Positions 21,588 through 29,977 of a stretch of DNA of 64,000 bases are shown here, piece after piece. Source of the stretch: Subdoligranulum variabile (GTDB taxonomy: Bacteria; Bacillota; Clostridia; Oscillospirales; Ruminococcaceae); the NCBI GenBank assembly GCA_003343905.1, contig QAKI01000043.1:80569-144568 (forward strand). Direction: 5' to 3'. A program made the position numbers and the translations under genes. The notes under the pieces were generated by a model. That model saw nothing but the letters and a program-made list of their open reading frames with translations, was not told the origin of the DNA and did no database searches. Positions within the stretch are counted from its first letter, which is position 1. Each line of letters starts with the position of its first letter.

Positions 21588-22997
21588 TCAGAACTGGAAG
21601 TAGATGAAGGCGCTGTAGGTGCCGGCGGTGATGCGCATAAGCCCCAGGAACAGCAGCACCAGCAGCCAGAACATCATGGCGATGCCGGGGGCTTTCTTGC
21701 TCCACAGGGCTTCACGCAGGCGCGGCAGAGCCGCCTGCACCGGGCCGCAGAGCAGCGCGCCCAGCAGCAGGATCAGCAGCAGTTTGCCGTCGGCAAAGGC
21801 GGTCAGCGTGTAGCCGGGGTCGCCCTTCTGCCAGCGGAAGATCCCCGCCAGCGCGGCAAAGCCTTCTTTCACGCCCGGCGCGCCGAACATGATCAGCGTC
21901 AGGTAGATCATCACGAGCGCGTATAAATGCTGGAAAAGGGTGGGCAGTTTTTCCAGCAGGCTGCGCAGGCCCAGCCGTTCGGCGCACAGGATCAGTCCGT
22001 GCGCCAGGCCAAAGACCACATACTGCCAGGCCGCGCCGTGCCACAGGCCGGTGAGCACAAAGACGATGAGCAGGTTGCGGCAGGTGCGCGCGGTGCCCCG
22101 GCGGCTGCCGCCCAGCGGGATGTAGACGTAATCCCGGAACCAACTGGACAGGGAGATGTGCCACCGGCGCCAGTATTCGCCCACGCTGCGGGCGAGATAG
22201 GGATAGTTGAAGTTTTCGGGCAGTTCCAGCCCGAAGAACGCCCCGATGCCGATGGCCATGTCGCTGTAGCCGGAAAAGTCAAAGTACAGTTGCAGCATGA
22301 AGGCCGCGTACCCCAGCAGCAGAATGGGCGCGGGCAGCGTCGAGGCGGGCACCGAGGTCACCCGCTGGTAGATCAGCGCAAGCTGGTCCGCGATGATGGC
22401 TTTTTTCGCCAGGCCAAAGACCAGCCGCTTGATGCCGTAGCAGAAGCGGTCCAGCGTGACGCGGCGGGCTTCCGCGCAGGGGTCCAGCTGCGGCAACTGC
22501 TGCCCGTACCGCACGATAGGGCCGGAGGGACCGTGCCCGAAGAAGGCCAGAAACAGGAAAAACCGCAGCGGGTTGCGCGCCGGCTGCACGCGCCCGGCCG
22601 CCACGTCGGCACAGTAGCCGATGGAGGTGAACAGGTAAAAGCTGATGCCCAGCGGCAGGGCGGGACGCAGTACCGGCAGCAGGCCGGGGAACAGGGCGTT
22701 GACGCTCTCGGCAGCAAAGCCCGCGTATTTGAAAAGCGCAAGCACCGCCAGGTCGGCCGCGACCAGCAGGACCAGCCAGCGTTTTTTGTGCGCCGTGCGC
22801 CCCAGCACAAGGCCGCCCGCCCAGTTCAGGGCGGCCAGCCCGGCCAGCAGCAGCGCGCCGCGCAGCCCGGCCCAGGCAAAGAACAGGAAGCTGAACGCGC
22901 ACAGTACGACGTTGCGCGTTCGCCGGGGCAATACATGGTAAACGCCTAGTGCCAGCGGCAGAAAAACAAAGATAAATTGTACCGACGAAAATGCCAT
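21588..22997 (-). CDS. MBOAT O-acyltransferase (AlgI/DltB-like)
   Basis: A 469-residue polytopic membrane protein with roughly ten or more hydrophobic segments. MBOAT features include SSVQFIFVFLPLALGVYHVLPRRTRN, LPLGISFYLFTSIGY, DFSGYSDMAIGIGAFFG, EYWRRWHISLSSWFRDYVYIPLGGSR and the catalytic-His segment LTGLWHGAAW. It is expected to pass acyl groups, usually acetyl from acetyl-CoA, across the membrane to the partner protein encoded downstream. It begins the two-gene unit; the 214 bases upstream to the divergent glycosyltransferase gene hold its promoter, not confidently located. Confidence 0.93.
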   Translation of the reverse strand: MAFSSVQFIFVFLPLALGVYHVLPRRTRNVVLCAFSFLFFAWAGLRGALLLAGLAALNWAGGLVLGRTAHKKRWLVLLVAADLAVLALFKYAGFAAESVNALFPGLLPVLRPALPLGISFYLFTSIGYCADVAAGRVQPARNPLRFFLFLAFFGHGPSGPIVRYGQQLPQLDPCAEARRVTLDRFCYGIKRLVFGLAKKAIIADQLALIYQRVTSVPASTLPAPILLLGYAAFMLQLYFDFSGYSDMAIGIGAFFGLELPENFNYPYLARSVGEYWRRWHISLSSWFRDYVYIPLGGSRRGTARTCRNLLIVFVLTGLWHGAAWQYVVFGLAHGLILCAERLGLRSLLEKLPTLFQHLYALVMIYLTLIMFGAPGVKEGFAALAGIFRWQKGDPGYTLTAFADGKLLLILLLGALLCGPVQAALPRLREALWSKKAPGIAMMFWLLVLLFLGLMRITAGTYSAFIYFQF

Positions 22998-23143
22998 ACA
23001 GGTGCCCCGCGACTTTCATAAAAATTTTACATTTGTTTCCATTATAAAGCGTCGCGGCCCGTTCGGCAAGCGGCCCGGGCAAAGATTTTCGCCTTTTTTC
23101 GCGCCGGTTCGCCAGCGTGCCGGGCGGCGGCCCCGCAAGGCCA

Positions 23144-23172
23144 TGGACAACCCGCGCCAAAGGGGCTATAAT
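23144..23172 (+). promoter_or_regulatory. promoter of the glycosyltransferase-hydrolase-acyltransferase operon
   Basis: TGGACA, 17 bases, TATAAT, 40 bases before the start codon at 23212. Confidence 0.7.
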
Positions 23173-23211
23173 AGGGGCAATGACCCTATATTTCAGGACA
23201 GGAGGTTCCCG

Positions 23212-24150
23212 ATGGAAAACCTGATCTTCGGCGCGTTTGCCGCGCTGGACGGTTACCGGGAAGGGGACGGCGCCAACCTGGGGCGGGCCGCCTACGACCG
23301 CTGCACCGTGGTGGCGCTTTGCAGCGCCAAAGTCCAGAACCCCGGCTGCACGGTGGCGCTGGTAACGAACGCGCCGCCGCCCGCGCCCTTTTTGGGGCAG
23401 CTGCAGGCGGCCGGGGTGGAGATCTGGGACTGCCCCTTTGCCGCCTACCGCGTACCGGCCCAGGCCAACTGGGCGCTGGCGTACTATAAGCTGTGCGCTA
23501 TGGAGTGGGTGCTGGCCAACCGCACGTTTGACCGGGCGGCCATGATCGACCTGGATACCTATACCCAATACCCGCTGGACGACCTCTGGCGGGAGGCGGA
23601 CGAGGCGGTGCTGCTGTACCAGGTGCCCCACGCGGCAAGCCAGGGCATGGCGCAGGCGATCTCCCGCATTTATGATACCGTCAGCCCGGCGGGCGCGCCC
23701 CATGTGCTGACCCACTTCGGCGGCGAACTGGTGGCGGGCAGCAAGGCCCGCCTGCAAGACCTGATGGAACGGTGCCGCCGCTATTTTGACGAGATGCAGC
23801 AGGCGGGCGTCACCCCGCGGGAAGGGGACGAAGCCGTCTGGTGCGGCGCGGCCTACCGCAGCCTGCTGGCCGGGCAGCCCGTGCGGGCGGCCAACGCGTA
23901 CATTTTCCGCTACTGGCTGGGTGGGCGGTTCTATTTCGTGTCCACCAACTATGTGCTGGACCCGGTATGCATCCTGCACCTGCCCGGCGCAGCCAAAGAA
24001 CGCCAGCTCAAACTGCTCTACCGCAGCTACAGCCGGAAGGGCGCTTTCCCGCCGCCCGCCCGGGTACACCGCCTGTGCGGCCTGCCCGCGGCCCATCCGC
24101 CGCTGCTGGCCACGCTGCGCGTGCGCCTGCTGGCCCGGCTGCCGGGATAA
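23212..24150 (+). CDS. glycosyltransferase-like protein
   Basis: A 312-residue protein resembling GT8-type nucleotide-sugar transferases. CTVALVTNAPPPAPFLGQL, AYYKLCAMEWVLANRTFDRAAMIDLDTYTQYPLDDLW with a DxD metal site, and HFGGELVAGSKARL are consistent with a glycogenin/galactosyltransferase fold; a late EGDEAVWCGAAYRSL segment could carry the acceptor site. No signal peptide or membrane segment is seen, so it acts in the cytosol. The ATG at 23212 follows GGAGG. It is followed after 18 bases by the hydrolase gene. Donor and acceptor are unknown. Confidence 0.7.
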   Translation: MENLIFGAFAALDGYREGDGANLGRAAYDRCTVVALCSAKVQNPGCTVALVTNAPPPAPFLGQLQAAGVEIWDCPFAAYRVPAQANWALAYYKLCAMEWVLANRTFDRAAMIDLDTYTQYPLDDLWREADEAVLLYQVPHAASQGMAQAISRIYDTVSPAGAPHVLTHFGGELVAGSKARLQDLMERCRRYFDEMQQAGVTPREGDEAVWCGAAYRSLLAGQPVRAANAYIFRYWLGGRFYFVSTNYVLDPVCILHLPGAAKERQLKLLYRSYSRKGAFPPPARVHRLCGLPAAHPPLLATLRVRLLARLPG

Positions 24151-24168
24151 ACGACAGGAGGGGGTACT

Positions 24169-25149
24169 ATGCCCAAACGCAAGACGAAAGACCTGACCCA
24201 ACGGCTGGAGACCGTCATCAAAAATCTGATTCCCCAGCGCGGCCAGAACGCCGACGAACTGGGCCCCATGATGCGCGCCATCAAGGCTGTGCACAGCGTC
24301 ACCGACCATACGTCCACTTCGCCGGAGGACCTGGAACGGCAGCGCGCCGGCCAGGAACTGTTCGGGCGGCTGGTAACGCCCAGCCTGGGCATCCGCAACG
24401 ACGGGCTGACCGTCGGCACCATCCCGGCGGAATGGGTCAGCCTGGAACACGGCCATGACCGCCGCCATGCGGTGCTGTACTGCCACGGCGGCGGCTATAC
24501 CTGCGGCCAACTGGGCTACGCCCGCATTCTGGCCAGCAAGCTGGCGCTGTGCACCGGGTTCGACGTGCTCTCGTTCGAATACCGCCTCGCGCCGGAAAAT
24601 CCCTACCCGGCGGCGCTGGAGGATGCGCTGGCCATGTGGGATTACATGATGTATATGGGCTACGGCGCCCGCGACGTGATCGTGGCCGGGGATTCCGCCG
24701 GGGGCAACCTGGCGTTGGAACTCTGCCTGAAACTCAAAGCCCAGGGGCGCGCCCAGCCGCGGGGGCTGCTGCTATTCAGCCCCTGGACCGATATGACGGC
24801 CAGCGGCAAAAGCTACCGCACCCGCCGGGACCTGGACCCCATGCTGACCCAGGAATATGTGGAGGCGGTCCGCGCGGCCTATGCCGGACCGGACGCCGAC
24901 TGGGCCGACCCGTGCTACAGCCCGCTGTTTGCGGACCTGCGCGGCCTGCCGCCGGCGCTGATCCAGGTGGGCACCAACGAGATCCTGTTCTCTGACAGCG
25001 AACGCCTGGCCGAAGCCCTGCGCAAAGCGGAAGGCTACGCCAAGCTGGAGGTATATGAGGAATGCTGGCATGTGTTCCAGCAAATGCCCATCCACCGTGC
25101 CGAAACGGCGATGGAGTCCGCCGGGCGGTTCGTGCAGCGGCTGATCTGA
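24169..25149 (+). CDS. alpha/beta hydrolase, hormone-sensitive-lipase family
   Basis: A 326-residue esterase-like enzyme. The oxyanion motif HGGG (YCHGGGYTCG, near residue 105), EYRLAPENPYPAALEDAL and the nucleophile elbow GDSAGGN (Ser near 170) are diagnostic; Asp and His of the triad are likely in DSERLAEALR and CWHVFQ. The N-terminal ~60 residues form a helical cap. It should cleave short acyl esters. Position directly before a CoA-dependent-type acyltransferase and a DUF6320 membrane protein suggests a joint role in lipid or ester metabolism, which is inference. Confidence 0.9.
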   Translation: MPKRKTKDLTQRLETVIKNLIPQRGQNADELGPMMRAIKAVHSVTDHTSTSPEDLERQRAGQELFGRLVTPSLGIRNDGLTVGTIPAEWVSLEHGHDRRHAVLYCHGGGYTCGQLGYARILASKLALCTGFDVLSFEYRLAPENPYPAALEDALAMWDYMMYMGYGARDVIVAGDSAGGNLALELCLKLKAQGRAQPRGLLLFSPWTDMTASGKSYRTRRDLDPMLTQEYVEAVRAAYAGPDADWADPCYSPLFADLRGLPPALIQVGTNEILFSDSERLAEALRKAEGYAKLEVYEECWHVFQQMPIHRAETAMESAGRFVQRLI

Positions 25150-25185
25150 GCCGCCGCCCCGCCGGGCAAGAAAAAGGGGAGTTCT

Positions 25186-26436
25186 ATGGCCCAAGCATGG
25201 TATAAAGTTGACAACGTCGCCAAGGTCTTTCTGGCGACCACGACCCGCCGTGACCCGCGGGTGTTCCGTATCTCCTGCACGCTGGACCGGGAGATCGAGC
25301 CGGACATCCTGAACGAAGCACTGCGGCGCACCGCCCGCGAATGGCCCCAGTTCCAGGTCACGCTGCACCGGGGGCTGTTCTGGCATTATTTTGAATCGAC
25401 GGATCAGGTCCCCACCGCCACGCAGGAACACAAGACGCCCTGCGCGCCCCTGTATGTGCCGGAACGGCGCGACCAACTGCCGTACCGGGTGAGTTACTTC
25501 GGCGCGCGCATCAACCTGGAAATGTTCCACGCCATGACCGACGGCAACGGCGGGTTCCTGTTCCTCAAATCCATCGTGCGCAACTATCTGGCCCTGCGCG
25601 AACCCGGCAAGCTGGATCAGGTGCCCACGCCCAACAGCGCGTCGGAAGCCGACCTGGAACAGGACAGTTTCCGCAACTTTTACGGCGGTGCGCGCCGCGC
25701 CCGCCCCGCCCGCCTGCCCAAAGCCTACCACCTGCACGGCGCGCGGCTGCCCTATGACCAGTTGCAGTATTTTGAGGGCCACCTGGACCTGCGCCAACTG
25801 CTGGACCGCGCGCGGGGGCTGGGCGTTTCGCTGACCAGCTACCTGGGGGCGTCCCTGATGCTGGCCGTCTATGCCGAGATGCCCGCGCTGGAACGGCGGC
25901 GGCCCATCTCCATCAGCCTGCCGGTGAACCTGCGCCATTATTACCCCAGCGCGACGGCGCGCAACTTTTTCAACTCGGTCTATGTGATCCATACGCTGAC
26001 CGACGCCGACACGCTGGAAACGGTGGCCCCGGTATTTGATGCCAAACTGAAAGAGGTGCTGCACCCCGACCGGGTGAAGGCCCAGATGGACGAATACGAA
26101 AAGCTGGAACATATGCCCGGCATCCGGCCGGTGCCGCTGTTCATCAAGAACGCGGCCGTGCGCTTCTTCACCAAGCTGGAGGAACGGCACGTCACGGCGG
26201 TGCTGTCCAACATGGGCCGGGTGGATGTGGACGAAGCCCTGCGGCCCTATATCCGGCAGTTTTCGGCTTTTTCAAGCTGCGACGGCCTGTTCACCTGTGT
26301 GTGTTCCTATGGGAACGACCTGGTGCTGGGCACCGCGTCGTCCCTGCGCAGCACTAACGTCCTGCGCAGGCTGTACCGTGGTTTCGCCGCGGACGGGTTG
26401 TACGTGACGCTGTATGCGACGGAGGTGGAAAAATGA
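25186..26436 (+). CDS. condensation/alcohol-acetyltransferase-like protein (HxxxDG)
   Basis: A 416-residue protein of the chloramphenicol-acetyltransferase/condensation superfamily. The catalytic motif appears as FHAMTDGNGG near residue 115 (HxxxDG), and the second half contains SLPVNLRHYYPSATARNFFN and VLSNMGRVDV, typical of alcohol acetyltransferase or phthiocerol-type acyltransferases. It would join an acyl group to an alcohol or amine. The last four bases overlap the start of the DUF6320 gene (ATGA), showing coupling. The substrates are not known. Confidence 0.82.
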   Translation: MAQAWYKVDNVAKVFLATTTRRDPRVFRISCTLDREIEPDILNEALRRTAREWPQFQVTLHRGLFWHYFESTDQVPTATQEHKTPCAPLYVPERRDQLPYRVSYFGARINLEMFHAMTDGNGGFLFLKSIVRNYLALREPGKLDQVPTPNSASEADLEQDSFRNFYGGARRARPARLPKAYHLHGARLPYDQLQYFEGHLDLRQLLDRARGLGVSLTSYLGASLMLAVYAEMPALERRRPISISLPVNLRHYYPSATARNFFNSVYVIHTLTDADTLETVAPVFDAKLKEVLHPDRVKAQMDEYEKLEHMPGIRPVPLFIKNAAVRFFTKLEERHVTAVLSNMGRVDVDEALRPYIRQFSAFSSCDGLFTCVCSYGNDLVLGTASSLRSTNVLRRLYRGFAADGLYVTLYATEVEK

Positions 26437-27113
26437 GGACCTGCCCGCATTGTCATATCCAGATCGGCGGCGACGCCGAATACTGCCCGCTGTGCCAGAA
26501 CCGCCTGACCGGCCCGGCGGAAGAACCCTGGTGGCCCCACCTGACCGCCCCGGTCCACCGTTTTGCCATGCTGTTCAAGGTCGTGGCCTTCCTGCTTTTG
26601 GCAGGCACCGTGGTGGCGGGGGCGGTGGACTTTTTGCTGATCGAAACGCCCCACCGCCACTTCAGCCTGCTGCTTCTGGTGTGGGTGCTGGCAATCCTGC
26701 TGGTGCTGCGCGCCGTGCTGCGCCGCCGCTACAACGGCCCGCGGCAGTTCTTTCTGCTGTTGCTGCTGGTGTCGGGCCTGCTGGTATTCACCGACTGGTT
26801 CAACGGCTACACCGGCTACAGCGTCGATCTGGTGATCCCCATTCTGTGCAGCGTCACGCTGGTGTGCAATTTTATCTTTGCCTTCTGGCACAGCCGCTTC
26901 ACCCGCAATGCGCTGGTATATCTGCTGCTCAACATCGGCGTGGGCGTGCTGCCGTACCTGCTGCTGGCTTCCCGCATTGGGGCGGGGCAGGTGGACACCC
27001 ACAGCATCCCGTGGGTGATCTGCCTCATCATCAGCGTCATCACCTTCCTGGGGCTGCTGATCTTCCAGGGGCGCGCGCTGCGCAGTGAACTGGAAAAGCG
27101 CCTGCATATGTGA
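26433..27113 (+). CDS. DUF6320 zinc-ribbon membrane protein
   Basis: A 226-residue protein. Residues 1-25 form a zinc ribbon (CPHCHIQIGGDAEYCPLCQ, two CxxC pairs), followed by five or six hydrophobic segments between residues 45 and 210. The pattern matches DUF6320 proteins that travel with HxxxDG acyltransferases and alpha/beta hydrolases in Clostridia. The zinc ribbon should face the cytosol. Function unknown; partnership with the acyltransferase is supported by the 4-base overlap of the two genes. Confidence 0.8.
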   Translation: MRTCPHCHIQIGGDAEYCPLCQNRLTGPAEEPWWPHLTAPVHRFAMLFKVVAFLLLAGTVVAGAVDFLLIETPHRHFSLLLLVWVLAILLVLRAVLRRRYNGPRQFFLLLLLVSGLLVFTDWFNGYTGYSVDLVIPILCSVTLVCNFIFAFWHSRFTRNALVYLLLNIGVGVLPYLLLASRIGAGQVDTHSIPWVICLIISVITFLGLLIFQGRALRSELEKRLHM

Positions 27114-27213
27114 TTTTTTGGCGCGGTAAGGTGCACGAACCGTTTGTGCCGCGCGCATGTTGCCCGCTTCTGTAAGCGGGGAAGAATCCATTCAAATCTT
27201 GGGAAGGGCATAT

Positions 27214-27750
27214 ATGAGAAATGTAGAACTGTTCATCGCCATGAGCCTGGACGGATATATCGCCGACAGCAACGGCGGTGTGGGTTGGCTGGCCGGGCAA
27301 GGCGAGGAGGACGCCCCGGATGTCTATGCTGAATTTGTAAAAGGGATCGACACGGTCGTCATGGGATGGAACACCTACCACCAGATCGTCACCGAACTCT
27401 CGCCGGATGAATGGGTCTATGACGACTTTACGACCTACGTTGTCACACACAGAAAGCAGACCTCCTCAGACAAAATACGGTTCGTGGAGGAAAGCCCGGT
27501 CGAACTCGTGCAGAAACTCCGGCAGGAAAGCGGGAAGGCGATCTGGATCTGCGGCGGCGCCGATCTGATCCAGCAGTTGGTGAGGGAAGATCAGATCGAC
27601 CGCTATTTTATCACCGTGATCCCGACGATTCTGGGCGCGGGGATTCGGCTGTTTGGAAACGCCGGCCATGAGATCAAGCTGAAATTGCTGCAAACACGGG
27701 CATATGACGGCATGACCGACCTGATCTACACAAGAAGAAGCGAGGACTGA
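27214..27750 (+). CDS. dihydrofolate reductase-like (RibD C-terminal) protein
   Basis: A 178-residue NADPH-binding reductase fold. RNVELFIAMSLDGYIADSNGGVGWL at the N-terminus, TVVMGWNTYHQIV, and IWICGGADLIQQLVREDQIDRYFITVIPTILGAGIRLF are the RibD_C/DHFR signatures. The precise substrate is unknown; it is not a canonical FolA. The ATG at 27214 follows GGGAAGG; an in-frame ATG 19 codons upstream lacks a site. Codon use is slightly less GC-rich than its neighbours. Transcription ends at the terminator just after it. Confidence 0.85.
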   Translation: MRNVELFIAMSLDGYIADSNGGVGWLAGQGEEDAPDVYAEFVKGIDTVVMGWNTYHQIVTELSPDEWVYDDFTTYVVTHRKQTSSDKIRFVEESPVELVQKLRQESGKAIWICGGADLIQQLVREDQIDRYFITVIPTILGAGIRLFGNAGHEIKLKLLQTRAYDGMTDLIYTRRSED

Positions 27751-27773
27751 GCAAAAGCTGGCCAAACAGAAAC

Positions 27774-27814
27774 CACCCCCGGACGCCGCAGGGCGTCCGG
27801 GGGTGTGCTTTTTT
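27774..27814 (+). terminator. terminator of the DHFR-like gene
   Basis: CCACCCCCGGACGCC / GGCGTCCGGGGGTG stem with a GCAG loop, followed by GTGCTTTTTT. Confidence 0.9.
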
Positions 27815-27821
27815 ATAAGGA

Positions 27822-28676
27822 TCAACGCTCGTCAAAGGCTTCGCGGCGGCGGGTGGACAGGCGGAACATTTCCTCCAGCCCTTCCCGGTCGTCGTCTACC
27901 AGCTTTTGCCGCAGGCCGGAAAGCGCGTCGGTGAACATGTCGATCTCCGAGATCAGGTTGTCCTTGTTCCAGAGGAACAACTCGGCCCACATTTTGTCGT
28001 TGATACGCGCGATGCGGGTCAGGTCCCGGAAGGAATCGCCGGTATAGCGCGCCAGTTCCGAATTGTCGGAAGCGCACATCAGGCTGACGGCGATGGCGTG
28101 GCAGAGCTGGCTCACATAGCCGATCATGTGGTCGTGGGCGGCGGGACTCAGTTCGCTGATGCGGCGGAACCCCAGCGTTTCGGCCAGCTCCCGGCACCAG
28201 GCGATCCCGGCGGGGGTGTTGCGCGGGGTGGGGGTGATGATGAAGTTCGCCAAGGCAAAGTCCACTTCGGCGCTGTGGGTGATGCCACTGGTCTCCCGCC
28301 CTGCCATCGGGTGGCTGGCGATGAACTCCACCCCTTCGGGCAGAAGGTCCTGCACCGGCTCCACCACGCCGCGCTTGACGCCCGAAACATCGGTCACCAG
28401 CGTGCCGGGGCGCAGCAATGCGCCGTACTGGCGCACCCAGTCCAGCAGCACTGCGGGGTACAGCCCAAAGATCACACAGTCGGCCTCCGCGACCAGGTCG
28501 GCAAAATCTTCGGTCTTGCCGGTCTGGATATAGCCGTGGCGCAGGGCGTAGTCCAGCGTGCCCGGCCGGTGGGCGATGCCGGTCACACGGTAGCCCTTCT
28601 GGCTCAATACCTGGGCGTACTTGCCGCCCAGCAGCCCCAGCCCCACGATCAGGTACGTTTTGCTTTTATCCAACAT
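27822..28676 (-). CDS. tyrA: prephenate dehydrogenase
   Basis: A 284-residue NAD-dependent enzyme of tyrosine synthesis, prephenate to 4-hydroxyphenylpyruvate. The Rossmann motif is VGLGLLGG near residue 12; VTDVSGVKRGVVEPV, FIASHPMAGRETSGI with the catalytic His, and the helical dimerisation half (HDHMIGYVSQLCHAIAVSL) follow. No ACT domain or fused chorismate mutase is present. It is the last gene of the aromatic operon, 15 bases after aroA. A terminator on this strand was not identified beyond the shared hairpin region at 27774. Confidence 0.93.
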   Translation of the reverse strand: MLDKSKTYLIVGLGLLGGKYAQVLSQKGYRVTGIAHRPGTLDYALRHGYIQTGKTEDFADLVAEADCVIFGLYPAVLLDWVRQYGALLRPGTLVTDVSGVKRGVVEPVQDLLPEGVEFIASHPMAGRETSGITHSAEVDFALANFIITPTPRNTPAGIAWCRELAETLGFRRISELSPAAHDHMIGYVSQLCHAIAVSLMCASDNSELARYTGDSFRDLTRIARINDKMWAELFLWNKDNLISEIDMFTDALSGLRQKLVDDDREGLEEMFRLSTRRREAFDER

Positions 28677-28691
28677 GGCGTGCAGCCCCCT

Positions 28692-29975
28692 TTACTCCCA
28701 TTCCATTTTGGCGCCCAGGCCGCGCAGCACGTCCCAGAAAGCGGGCCAGCTTTTGTTCACGGCGTCGGCCCCCAGGATCAGGGCGGGCACGCCCGCCGCG
28801 CAGGCGGCTGTCGCCAGCGCCATGACGACCCGGTGGTCGTTGTGGCCGGACAGCGGCGCTTCGGGCGCGTGCAGGGCGGTGCCGGTGATGCGCACGTCGT
28901 CGCCGTCCACCTGGATGTGCGCGCCCAGCTTTTGCAGCTCGGTCTGCATGGCGGCGATGCGGTCGGATTCTTTCAGCCGCAGCCGCCCCGCGTTGTGTAT
29001 GACGGTCTCGCCGCTGCAAAAACAGCCCAGCGTGAACAGAACCGGCCCCAGGTCGGGGCAGTCGGCCAGGTCGATCTCGGTGGCGCGCAGCAGGCTGCGG
29101 GCAAACGTATAGCCGTCGGGTGTGGGCTTGATCTTGCCGCCGCAGCGCTGCAAAATGTCCAGAATGACCTTGTCGCCCTGGCGGCTGTCGGGGTTCAGCC
29201 CTGTGACCGTGATGCCGCCCGCCACGCAGCCCAGCACCGCCAGGAAGGCGGCCTGGCTGTAGTCGCCCTCGATGGCAAGGTCGCTGGCGGTATAACGCTG
29301 GGGCGCGGCGACACGGTACAGCACGCTGCCGTTCTTGCGCGCGCGGGCCGTGACCTTGATGCCGAACTGCTGCAGGGCGGCCAGCGTCAGGTCCACATAG
29401 GAGCGGCTCTCGTAGGGGGGCAGCACTTCGATGGTGCTTTCGGATTCCATCAGCGGCGCGGCAAACAGCAGCCCGCTGATGAACTGGCTGGACACATCCC
29501 CCGGCAGCGTGAAGCCGCCCGGGCGCAGCCGGCCAAAGATCGTGATGCCGTCGGGGGTCTGCTCAAAGCGCAGCCCCTGGCGGTTGAACAGCATCTGGTA
29601 GACCGCCTGCGGGCGGTCGAACAGGCGTCCCGCGCCGGTAAAACGGACTTTCTGGGCCGTCAGGCTGAACAGCGGGATCATGAACCGCAGGGTGGACCCG
29701 CTCTCGTTGCAAAAGACCGGGCGCGTCACGGTGATAAAACCGCTGGCGTTGCCGCGGCCGGTGATGGTCACGGCGTCGGGGGCTTCCTCAATGCGGGCCC
29801 CAAGCTGGGCGGCCGCCTGCAGCGTGGCGCGGATGTCCTGGCTGTAGGCAATGTTGGAAATATGGCTCACCCCGTCGGCCAGTGCGGCGCACAGCACCGC
29901 ACGGTGCGCGGCGCTTTTGCTGGGCGGGACGGCCGCCGTGCCGCCCAGCCGGCTGGCATACAGGCGTGCGTCCAT
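28692..29975 (-). CDS. aroA: 3-phosphoshikimate 1-carboxyvinyltransferase (EPSP synthase)
   Basis: A 427-residue enzyme adding enolpyruvate from PEP to shikimate 3-phosphate. PPSKSAAHRAVLCAALADG at residue 14, NESGSTLRFMIPL (the PEP-site loop with Gly replaced by Glu-Ser context), LKESDRIAAMQTELQKLG and HNDHRVVMALA near the C-terminus are present. The PEP-contact loop reads CNESGSTLRF rather than LGNAGTAMRP, the pattern of class II, less glyphosate-sensitive forms. The ATG at 29975 is two bases after the aroF stop with GGGAGATGTAAGG as ribosome site; an upstream frame extension is rejected. Confidence 0.93.
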   Translation of the reverse strand: MDARLYASRLGGTAAVPPSKSAAHRAVLCAALADGVSHISNIAYSQDIRATLQAAAQLGARIEEAPDAVTITGRGNASGFITVTRPVFCNESGSTLRFMIPLFSLTAQKVRFTGAGRLFDRPQAVYQMLFNRQGLRFEQTPDGITIFGRLRPGGFTLPGDVSSQFISGLLFAAPLMESESTIEVLPPYESRSYVDLTLAALQQFGIKVTARARKNGSVLYRVAAPQRYTASDLAIEGDYSQAAFLAVLGCVAGGITVTGLNPDSRQGDKVILDILQRCGGKIKPTPDGYTFARSLLRATEIDLADCPDLGPVLFTLGCFCSGETVIHNAGRLRLKESDRIAAMQTELQKLGAHIQVDGDDVRITGTALHAPEAPLSGHNDHRVVMALATAACAAGVPALILGADAVNKSWPAFWDVLRGLGAKMEWE

Positions 29976-29977
29976 CC

